From NCBI GenBank assembly GCA_000310025.1, contig FN649750.1, forward strand, positions 549,688 to 613,687: a DNA stretch of 64,000 bases. Reading direction: 5' to 3'. A program made the translations under genes and the position numbers. The notes under the pieces were generated by a model. The model saw only the letters and a program-made list of their open reading frames with translations. It did no database searches and was not told the DNA's origin. Positions 21,334-30,900 of the stretch are shown here, piece by piece (position 1 is the stretch's first letter; every line of letters begins with the position of its first letter). The DNA comes from Ectocarpus siliculosus (taxonomy: Eukaryota; Sar; Phaeophyceae; Ectocarpales; Ectocarpaceae).

Positions 21334-21644
21334 TGTTATGGTATTTGGAGGTAGACAAGTGATCGCGGTTGGTCATGGTTATTTGGCGCCGTCGGATGCT
21401 ATGACGTGACGTCATGCTAGATCACGGCTTTAAGCCGAGACATGTGCCCTTCTGTTCAGTGTGTGCGTACAGGCGATCTATGATCGTGTGTGCGTGGGAT
21501 ATTGTGAGTGTTGGCTTGGAAAGCGTTAATCAAGAGAAAGAGAACAACGGAAAGCAACAACAACCTGCTACTGTGGTCGGACAAGAGAGTTCCACACAGC
21601 TCAAAGGTGATTGATTCTGAAGGAAGGGGTCAAATACCATTACA
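21334..21644 (+). repeat. 3' LTR of the TRIM
   Basis: 311 bp, TGTTATGGTA to CCATTACA, preceded by the purine tract at 21321-21333. Confidence 0.88.
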
Positions 21645-21654
21645 CACCCCTATT

Positions 21655-23350
21655 TAGCTCAGCTGGCTACCTGGCGTTGGCGGTCAGCCGTGTTTCGTGT
21701 TTGCGCTTGTGTTTCGAGATTGGAGAGTAGATTCCGCCTCAACGACTTTCCCACGATGCCGGAATCGTCGAGGACTTGCACTCTGCATCTACGCGTCTTG
21801 TAGACTGTATCAACGGCAGTACCTCTCTACGTTCAACATGCAGCAGTGTGTGGAACGAGCGACGAACTGTTCAAGGTCCGTTGAAAAGATGCACTGCTAA
21901 AAGTCTGTTGTTTCATGCATATCTCTTTTGAACTACTTCCTATCTGATTTCCTCCTCTCATCTGTGCGATGACCGGAGGCCACCGCCCCGGCAGGGCTGC
22001 CCCCCGGCGGATTCCCCGGGCGTCCATTTCACCTGGCGTGCCAACCCGTTTCCTTGGCTGTCTTTGATTTCGTGGGTGCCGTGCTGGATCTTTGAGGTTC
22101 CTGGGAGTTGCTTTCAAATCGTTCCGACATCTGTCTTTCTTTGTTTGTGTTTTATGTTTCCTAATCTATTATTGTGCCTCCTCCTCGAGTCGGACTTCAT
22201 GTTGGCACACACCAGACTGTTTTTGTGTAAGTAAAACCACACGAAGGGTGGCCTACTGCTGTAGTCTATGATGTGCGTTTACGGTAGATAGATAAAATCG
22301 TGTTTTATTGATAAATACCCTATAATGTACGACAGGCGCATTTTATTTGTGGGGTTGGCAAGTCCAACAAGGCACGTTGAATGCTCCTGAACGAGTTTCA
22401 ACATTTCGAAAACAATCCGAATGCTCTCGACAACGGCAGCAGCGCCGCCGACATATCTTGAGCAGAAGACATGGCTCGGGCTGCAAGAGCAGCAATCGCG
22501 GACTCGGGCTTACTTCTGTCCGACCGCTACCGCGATGAGGAAGACAACACCCTTACGGGCGAAGAGAACGGCGCGGATTTGGGCGTTTCGCAACGGTAAG
22601 CGGTCGGGGGGGGGGGCGTACTCTCGTGTTTTCGCATGCCTTGGCGGATAGACCAGTGTCTTCGAGAGGACGTAGCGGTGGGGGTTTGTGGTTTTGCCAA
22701 CCACTGACATAGCGAGAGGAATCTGTCAATCAATTGAGTACACTTGCCACCCATGATTTTTTCTCTGCCCGTTGAAGTAGTAGTAGTACCGTAAGAGGCG
22801 GAGAGATGGCACCCCCCCTTGACCGTCTCGCTGTTCTACAACCACGGGGCTGCAGAAAGCAACCCATACTTCTTCGGACAGCCCTCATGGATTTGGTTCC
22901 AAATCCACCATTTTCAGTGGTGTCACAAGCTTGGTTGTTGAGCAATGGAGCTGTGAAATGGCGGGTGCCATCTCTCGGCCGCCTACAGTACGGGTAGTTG
23001 CTGTTGTTGCCACCTCTCGATGCTTGCACCTGTCATAGTCCCTAATCACTTCAATCGGCAACCAAAAATAATTCCCGTTTGTCATGAGCTCGAAATAGAG
23101 AGAGATAGGGCAGAGAGAGGGGGGGGGAGGGGGGGCGGAAGAGAGAGTTTGAGACCTGCTCAAGTCTTGTCCATTTGAAACCTTATCCTCCAGCACTAAA
23201 CTGTGGCGGAGCCGAACGACGAAACTTACATGCCCCCGCCGGCCCTCTCTGTACATGTGCATGCCCCGCCCCCATCGGCAACGCCAACACCGGAACCAGC
23301 AGCACCATAGAAGAGAGGGCATGTGACCGCTCAAACTTTCCCAGATGAAA
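21655..23350 (+). repeat. Segmental duplication, arm A (upstream part)
   Basis: This block aligns with about 45950-47640. Shared tracts include 'gccgtgtttcgtgtttg' (21690/45971), 'atgaccggaggccaccgcc' (21969/46249), 'gcagaagacatggctcgggc' (22461/46615) and 'accgtctcgctgttctac' (22822/46979). In both arms it lies upstream of an SLC44-like gene. Arm A begins right after the TRIM, which may have cut its left end. Confidence 0.85.
22471..22595 (+). pseudogene. Exon-like segment of the duplicated unit, arm A (unknown gene)
   Basis: The frame MARAARAAIADSG...SQ runs from ATG at 22471 to a splice-donor-like site (caacg|gtaagc at 22595/22596). Arm B has the same 125-bp length, frame and donor, and most differences are conservative, so it was probably coding. 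In arm A the codon four before this ATG is TGA where arm B has CGA, so the exon is either shortened or dead. The protein family is not recognised. Confidence 0.4.
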
Positions 23351-23593
23351 CCTTTGTTCGATAAAGTTACATCATTAGACCAGTCGCCGACAGCCTCTGA
23401 CGATAAGCACCCGCTACCCCAACACGATATGTCGAGGAAGGATCCTGCGGGTGTCGGTATTGGTGTGGAGCTACGTGTAAGCGGATTCGTCACAGTTTGG
23501 AGCTCCCGACGCTGCACGTTTTATATCCCGCGTTCGTCGCAGTTTGGAACTCGCGGTCGTTTGTTTTGTGTTTGATGTGTTATCGGGAAGGAG

Positions 23594-24763
23594 ATGGACT
23601 CATTTGAGGTGGCGGAACTCAAAACCGAACTTGCCCTACGAGAGGGCAGAGTCGCCAATGCCGTGCGGGCATGGCAGGCGGCGACAACTCCAGCGGCTAC
23701 ACCCGCTGCTGGACTTCAAGCATGCGACGCAACTACGCGGCCGCAGCAACAGCAGCAGGAGTTCAACCATGTGGGCAGTTGCCAGCAGATGCAAGACCGG
23801 GTGAGTCAGCAGTGGGTACCTTGCGGGAGTTTTCTGCCGCAGCAACAGCAGATGGCTCGAGGTGGAAGGAGCCAGCAGTAGGAACAGCAGCGCCAACCGT
23901 TGATCAGCAGCAGCGGGACCTCCTCGACACGACGTGGGTGCGGCGCAATTGCGCAGCAGCAGCAGCCGCAGCAGCGAGGTGATCCTCCTTGCCAGCAGCA
24001 GCAGCAGCAACGGCAGCAACACGGCGTATGGGGCTCTCAACAGCCGCAGCAGCCACAGCGGCAGATTGTTCCCGCCCTGTACTTGTATGCTACGTCTGCC
24101 AGTTTCCCGTCGGCACTCCCAGGTGTATCGAGATTCAGGGGTAGCATGTGCACCTTCCACGCTTCCCCATCGGGCGAGATGGTGTTCAACAGACGTTCGC
24201 CGTGGCCGGAGGAACGGGAGCTTGTGGCCCACCATGGACAGAGGCTTCGGGTGTCGTTTGTTGGTGATTTGACGGCAAAGTTCCATTACACGCAAAACGT
24301 TATCGTCCCCTTGAAGGACGTTGCTGTCGTTCCGGGGCTGACATGTGCCCTCATGTCCTTTACCAAGAAGCAGGGGAGACAAGATATCATCCTGAACAGC
24401 AATGGTGTGTCGCTCATGGGGGGAAGCATCCAGTTTGAGACGTGCAGCAACGGCAACTTCATCCAGGGTACTCGTGTTTCGCCGGCTGACTTCCCGTCTC
24501 GTGTGGTATCCGCTGTGCCATCTTTACCGGTGGCTACGGCATCTCCCCCTGGGGGGGGGCTTCGTCCCGGGGCATTGGCGGCGTCTCCAGTGGCAGCAGT
24601 GCCGACAGAGCCGCGTTCCTCAGCATTGGTGGAGGAGTCATCAAGGGCACAGGTGCCAGACAAAAGCGCGCCCATCGCGGAGTCCAAGCCCATCGCGAAG
24701 TCCGAGCGATTGGCGGCGGGATCCACGCGGAAGATACTACGGCGGAGGCACCAGCGGTGATGA
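23594..24763 (+). pseudogene. Gag/protease-like polyprotein of the copia-like element
   Basis: One frame runs from ATG 23594 (MDSFEVAELKTEL) to the TGA at 24758-24760, interrupted by a single in-frame TAG at 23879-23881 within a CAG-rich run. The first half is rich in Gln from CAG repeats. The second half carries KDVAVVPGLTCALMSFTKK (near 24317), a pattern typical of the region around the protease of copia polyproteins ('L..V..VPgL..NLLS..'). The usual CCHC zinc knuckle, integrase and reverse transcriptase were not found. Its role would be packaging and processing of element RNA; it is presumed inactive. Confidence 0.5.
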
Positions 24764-25980
24764 TAGCGACGGAGCAGCGCTCCCCAGCGGTGGTGGATCG
24801 AAAGTTTTGTGGTAGCCGGTGTAAGGAGGTGGAAGTCATGAGCGCGAGCGGCACCGACAGCGCCATCGAGAGCGAGGACAGCTGTGACGGACCGCAGTAG
24901 CGGTCTACGGGATCGGCGACAGCGGCAGTAATAATGGCTTGGGCGCGCAGGAGCTGACCTGTGGTGACCGGGGGGCGTCCACTCACCCTTTCGGTCCCGG
25001 CACCGTGTTTGCAGGGGTTCGAGACGCCGGCACTGTGCGTGCAGAAAGCGCCGACGGCAGTGATTGTGGACAATACGCTGAGGAGGTCGGCGACCGGAGG
25101 AGGAGCAGCAGCAGCAGCAGCAGCAGCGATGACGGGCTGGATGTGGTCTGGTTTGGGGCACTGCTGCGCCCGTTCGACCCGGGCCCACGGCTCCTGCTGA
25201 GGTCGAGCGGAGGGGGGCCGGTGCTGGGGGTCGACACCCCTTTTGACCGTGGAAAGATGTTGGGGTGGCGACGGTCGGAGTGCATGCGTTTGCGGCCAAA
25301 GCAGCGGAGGAGAATTTGATGGCGTCGGAAGCGGGGCGCCGAGACGTGTTGGCGGAATTTTGGAGGCCTGAAGCGAGACGTACAGCAAGAAGTTTACGGG
25401 CTTGCTGCGGCGGTCTAATTTCAGGTTTTGGTTTTGATTTTGTATGTTTTCTGTATGCAACATCTCATTTTGGTTGACATTCCATACGCATGCGTTGCAC
25501 ATGTTCCGTTCTGTTCGAGTGGTGATGTTTTGCTGTTGAATTTCTCGTTTTCAGTGTTTTTTGCTGCGGAGGACTGATAATCTTTGATACAGATAAGCGT
25601 ACGGTCGTGATGGTTATGCAGAGACATCGCAAACCTTTATCGCCCATCACTGTTGTTCGCTGCACATGGAAGCTGGAAGTTATGGCGTTGACGTTACAGC
25701 ACTCAGTTTTATACAGGACCTTACATTGGCAACACGCGTTTGTTTCGATCAGCTATTCGACCGCGACCAGCCATCTGATGAAGTATTGCAAGGGGATGCC
25801 GTATTCATCGTCTATATTGGTGTGCGTCGGAAGACAATATGCTGGATTTTTTTTGCTTTTGAGTGTCCATTCGGGGGGCTAGGAATTTTCATACCCCTTG
25901 TATTTGGTGGCACTGGTTGCTTGTGGAGTACCTTGTGCAAGCGTCGACCCTCACGGACCCTCCCTCCATTGCCTGCCCTA
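24764..25980 (+). other. Non-coding remainder of the copia-like element
   Basis: Fragmentary frames with CAG/AGC runs (25104-25130) and an ORF with SSSSSSSSDDG have no recognised domain. Sequence becomes T-rich after 25424. Confidence 0.35.
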
Positions 25981-25989
25981 CCCAACCAA

Positions 25990-26270
25990 TGTTTCCCTTT
26001 TAAGCGCCGTCATTCCACTTGTGTTTTCGGCTGGGGGGGGCTTTCTCCTTTTTTCTTTGCTTATTTTGTCATGTTGGCGGTCAAAGCAACGCCGTTTTGT
26101 AATGTTTTCGGAAGGGGGGCGCTATACTTGTGTTTTGTTTATTTTGTTGTGTTTTCGGTGGCCAAGGTGCACCGTTCTTGCTTCTTTTCAGCCGGGGGGG
26201 CGTTGCATTTGTTTTTGTTGTGTTTTCGGTGCTCGAGAAACACCGTTCTTCCTGTGGGCATTCGGTGCTT
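25990..26270 (+). repeat. Degenerate tandem repeat with G runs
   Basis: Units of about 85-95 bp carry 'tgttttcgg', a run of 6-8 G, and 'caccgttctt'. G runs are at 26031-26038, 26115-26120 and 26200-26207; a related one is at 25872. They lie in the 3' part of the copia-like element. Confidence 0.6.
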
Positions 26271-27201
26271 GTGCAGCGTGCGAACTACATTATTGCCGTG
26301 CTGCTATCAAGAATAATGGGGGGGGGAGTGTTGTACCATGATCCTTGTAGCAGCAAGAAGGTTTCGTGTATTGCACATGTTTTAGGAATGATAACGACTC
26401 CTGGGTATCTGTGGGCCATGGGTGTAAGCCTCATGGTTTTTTATGGTGCCTCGTAATTCACAACACGAGGGATTGTTTGAATTCCGTTGAAAACAACGAG
26501 GGTATTTTATGGTTTTCATTGAAGAATGTGTTTTGGTATTCAGTTGCTGTTAAGATATTTCTTCGCGTTTTACCTGGCGGAGTGATATTCTACCCAACTA
26601 CATGTTTGCATTTCCCGGGGAAGTCACAGCAGGGGGGCTGTTGGATATATTTTCGTTGATACGCTAAAGCCAGTACTACTGATGAAGATTTTCCCTGATG
26701 TTTCCCGACGAATGGGTTCTTTACTCGTTGTAAGTAGAGGCTAGTTTTTCAATTTATGTTTGTTCTGGAGGAAGGATTTGGCATGTCTTGATAAGCAATG
26801 GTTGGGGCGTAATGTGCGTTCCGAATGCATATTGTCTGTTCGTCAATCAGTTGAAATCTGGTTTTGTGCTAAGCTTTTGGTCTGTGGCGTAACATTTCTG
26901 CAGGAATGTTGATGTCATGAAGATATCTTGAGACGTAATGAGAGCACCGTCTCGAGGGGATATATTGTTCACTGGTACTATGTGGGTAAAGAAAATGATT
27001 TGACATTTGAAGATTCAACGGATTTCGGATGATGGAGTTCTATTGAGAAATCAATGATTTCGGAGGACAACGTTATCGTGGGAGACTTGTTTCGAATTGG
27101 GACGATGGATTATCTATTTTTGAGATTTGAGGTTGTTACGGCCAAGTTCCACGGTAAGAGAAAAATATGAGTAGATCGTATCTAGTACCGAGTAGGGGGG
27201 C

Positions 27202-27392
27202 TGTTGGGTGTACTCAGCACTAGATACAGATCTACGGAGGGGTTTTCATGTGTCATGTTGGTATGTGTTGCTGGAAGGGCGTACCTTTTCTGGTGTGCAT
27301 GGTTTCTTGCCCTGCTGTTCACCCGTTCATAACAAGGTCTTGAGTCAACCTTCTGCCCACAGCCTCTGACGACAAGCACCCGCTCCCCAACA
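27202..27392 (+). repeat. 3' LTR of the copia-like element
   Basis: 191 bp with TGTTGGG / CCCCAACA ends, preceded by the purine tract at 27191-27201. Confidence 0.65.
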
Positions 27393-27417
27393 TCACTTAT
27401 GGGTTTACGGGTTTAGT

Positions 27418-27696
27418 CACTGGGATTAAGAGTAGGGATCTCCGGGGACGGACCCCTCGCCAGGCGCTGCCGGGAAAAGGCAAAATGGTGCTTGGGAAAG
27501 TGACCAGCTGGGGTTGGAACCCGTGCGTGTGTTCTTAACACGCCACATGTCAAAGCAAGGTGTAACTTTATGTAACAAAGGATTAACGCACGGGTTCACA
27601 TCCCGCTGGATCACTTTCGAAGCACCATTAAGTTCTTTTTCCGGCAGCGCCTGGCGAGGGGTCCGTCCCCGGAGATCCCTACTCTCAATTCCAGTG
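27418..27696. mobile_element. MITE / foldback element, 279 bp, CACTGG ends
   Basis: Arms of about 60-110 bp open with CACTGG (27418) and close with CCAGTG (27696). The inner parts pair as ggatctccggggacgg against ccgtccccggagatcc. Terminal CACTG resembles CACTA/EnSpm or related DNA transposons, but no clear target duplication was found. It has no coding capacity. Confidence 0.75.
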
Positions 27697-27756
27697 ATTA
27701 AAAGCCGTATGCCCCTTGTGATCCAACCGGGTGCTAGTGAGCTGAGCGCATATCTT

Positions 27757-27818
27757 TTATTCGATGAAGCTTTACAATTAGACCAGTCAGCGCTAACTGG
27801 TCTAATGGTGTAACTTTA
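27757..27818. repeat. Short hairpin 'ttagaccagt...actggtctaa'
   Basis: A 62-bp near-palindrome centred at about 27787. One half (taaagttacatcattagaccagt) also occurs once at 23360-23383, next to the truncated copia-like LTR end. Confidence 0.6.
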
Positions 27819-27968
27819 TCGAATAACCTTATCCTGCAGCACTTTGAACTGTGACCGAGCCGACCAAGACCTGAATTCCCCCCGGCCCTCTATTCCCCCG
27901 CCCCCCCCGTCTTATCCTCCGACAACACGAACACCGTAACCAGGGGCACCACTCCCCCGACGGCCCCG

Positions 27969-30900
27969 ATGGACAGGGCTTGGGCTATCGCCTTCTGGGT
28001 TAACGTGTGCATCACCGTCCTGTCCGTAAGTCAGACACAGAATGAACCTGCTGGTGCTGTCACGACCAATCTACTCTGTATATGTTGACTGAGGTCATTC
28101 ACAGCAAGAAAATAACCTCGTTCGACGCCGAGCAGCGGTTGGGTGAACACATCTCTTCAGAAGCTTACGAGAGAACTTATGCTTGCGTGCATCCTGTTTG
28201 TGAACGTATGCACCGAAAATAGTTAGTGAAATAGATATTTATGTACGTACAGGAGTCGACCCTCAAAAGTTCACCCGAGTTTGTCATGACCGCTTCGTTT
28301 TGTTGAGTCTCCTTCATTTTTTCGTCTCGACCCACTCTCCCTGCCACTCGTGCTGGAAATGGTTCCGGCGACTATGCCATGAGAGGAAAACGCTCACAAC
28401 GGTATGCCCAAGCTCCAGCCCTCATGCCACATCCAGAGACCCGCCAAGGACAAATGTACAAAAGCGGCTATGGTTTACGAGAGGGTCAGGATGAGCTCAA
28501 AGTACTCTCGAACCCGGTTTTTCTCTTGAACCGTACCACGAAGTGATACAGTAGGTACCATGATATTTCTCATGGCCGTGGCAGCCGCTTCTGTCACTCT
28601 GTTACTTGCACGTGGTCTCTACGAAGCAGTAGCCGCTGTTGCCTACCGTTTGTTCGGACACAGCGTTCAGTGCGCGCGAGTGTGTGAAAGTGGCAATGCC
28701 ACCACCTCGAAGCCCGGTAGTCTAAGCGAGAAGGTGGAGAAATGGGAAAAGGGGGCGCATTTGCCCCAATCGTTCGGACGTCGAGTTGTGAGCTATTCAC
28801 GACAGGTGCGGCCACTACCGGCACACCTGGAAGACGGAAAAAAACTCCCTCCAAGTTTTCTGTGGAGGCGTAATGAGGATGATGCACAGGCCATGAAATG
28901 CAACACGAAGCCCCTCTCGGCCATCTCGTCTTTCAACCGTCTTCTTCCGGGGTCAGGCCATATTCTTCAAGGCTGAGGGCGCAAAGGCGGTGAACGCGCA
29001 TCATCGGCGCCTGTCGGGCGATAGCGCCGCCGGATCGTTGCTCGCGCCGCTGCTGATGGTGGTGGTGATGATCGCAGTGGGGTGGGGCGTCGCTTGCATG
29101 GCGCTGTACTCTCTTGCTAGCTACCCCAAGCGCATGCTTCAGGTGAGTTTCTCACGGGGCGTCCCTTCTTCTAGTGCCTTTCATGTGTTGTCGTCGCGCC
29201 TTGTCATCTGCCTAGCTGTTGACTCCTTTGTCCGCATCACGGATACGGTTTCCTTTGTTTGTTTCATGTGTCCGTTGTTTCAACTCGGGGTCCTTTCTTC
29301 CTCTCGTCTAACATTTGTGGGCCAGGGCGGACATCCGGTGGCGTTTGCACACCTGTAGCGTGCGTTTCTGTTTTTTTGCTGCTGAAACAACCAGGTCCAT
29401 GGATCGATCAGATGACTAAGTTTTATTTGTGTGAGCAGCAGCGATACGATTTGTTTTTTTCTATGGTATCTGCCTCCATATCGCGATGCCGACAGTTTGA
29501 TTTTTCCTGAACTTGACTACAGCTTGATTAACATTCCGCGCCCCCTTCTCTCGTCGTTCACGTCCCGGGAGTCACCGACCGATTGATTCATTCAGCGTCT
29601 CGCCGAAGTGGGAAAACGTTTATGGGTTTCAATGTCTCTCCGCCCTCCACCTTTGGGACAGTAGGAAGGAACGATTGGACACAGTGATCGGTCCTGTGAC
29701 AAAGCTCCGTCCTCTCGAGGACTCGTGGTCAATCGCCCAACTGTTAAGGCATGCGACACATTAGTACGCTCCCCTCCGAGCAACAATGCCTCGTTTTCTC
29801 TCCTGATTCGCTCTTTTTCGTGTTTTTTCCGTGCCATGTATACATGTGCGCAGGCCGCGTACGTGGGCTTTGCGGGTGTCTGGGGCGTGGCAGCGGCAGC
29901 TGCCCTGTGGAATGGCATCACGGTTATTGCGGTAGTGTGCGCCCTTGTGTGCGCCATCGTCGCCTGGGTGTTCTGGAAGAACCAGAGCCGCCTTCGTTTC
30001 GGCGCGGCCAATCTCAAGGTTGGTGTGGGGACGTACAACAATAGTGCAGGTTGTGTGTTTCCAAGAGAGAGTTGTGACATCTGCGTTATTGCTTTTGGTG
30101 GTCTCGTCAGAAAATCAATCTGTGGGAGTCAATACGCTTCGTGTCTCCTTCACGGAATTCATTGTATCTGCAGACAATATGAAACCCCCGATGTAGGTGG
30201 AGTGATCTATCTCTCCGTGGTTTTGCTTTCCCAGGCTGCTTGTACCACTCTCATACACGAATTGCCCACAACACCTCCCTCTCTGTGACACAGCACTTTT
30301 TCCACCACACACAACACTGCTTTTCCTCTTGGACCACAACAACAATAACCATGACGATATTATTAGGTGGCCGCCCTTGCGGTGAGGTCCATGCCTGGGA
30401 CGATCCGCTTGGCCCTCTTCATGAGCGCCGTCCAGGTGGTCTGGTCCATGCTCTCGGCCTCGGCTGCGTGGGGCTCCTTCGCCGCATTTTCGCCCATGGT
30501 CGTCGGTGCCGACGGCACCACCTACTCGTCCCTGGAGTGTCAGGTAGAGTCTATCCGGCGTCGGAGAACGGACCGGGGAACGACAATTTATAGAGATTGT
30601 TGGTGTCGAACTTCGAAAGTTACCAACAGTTTTTTTTATAAACGATCCATGTTTTTGGATTGTTTGTCAGGTGGTGGGGATTGCAATGCAGTCGTGGGCC
30701 CTCTATAAGGCGGGTATGCGCCAGACCGATTCACATGCCTTATCCAAAGTGAAGAACAACTTGATTCTTCCGTCGGCGCCCGCCAATTTTGCACGCCTTA
30801 TATAGGGCACCCGCCTATTACCCGCCTTCGACTGTATAGTCTCGGGGTTTCGCGTCGAATTTCGAAAGTTACCACATTTTGTATTTTTTTGTAATATTTT

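Larger units (their letters stand above)
20781..21644 (+). mobile_element. TRIM: small non-autonomous LTR retrotransposon
   Basis: Direct repeats at 20781-21093 and 21334-21644 differ by few bases plus an indel. Both open TGTTAT and close CCATTACA, with an inverted TGTnATGGTATTTG motif at the ends. The flanks share CACC (20777-20780; 21645-21648). The 240-bp internal part has a primer-site candidate (TGGCGTCGTCGGC, 21095) and a purine tract (CAGGGTGGGCTAT) but no ORF. Primer site and purine tract match those of the 14-kb gypsy element, so that family may supply its proteins in trans; that link is inference. Confidence 0.88.
23388..27392 (+). mobile_element. Decayed copia-like LTR element, 5' LTR truncated
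   Basis: The last 37 bp of the LTR (ending gctaccccaaca, 23424) and a full 3' LTR at 27202-27392 (TGTTGGG ... CCCCAACA) enclose a Gln-rich Gag-like and protease-like frame. No integrase or reverse transcriptase is present. The purine tract agtaggggggc stands right before the 3' LTR. A second 'ggggggc-tgttgg' junction at 26637 suggests another old LTR end nested inside. The element lies within segmental duplication arm A and is absent from arm B. Confidence 0.65.

Noticed and set aside
22806-23029. Protein frame MAPPLDRLAVLQPRG in duplication arm A
   Set aside because: The frame is not kept in arm B (46965-47160), where the same DNA reads differently after an indel; probably non-coding.
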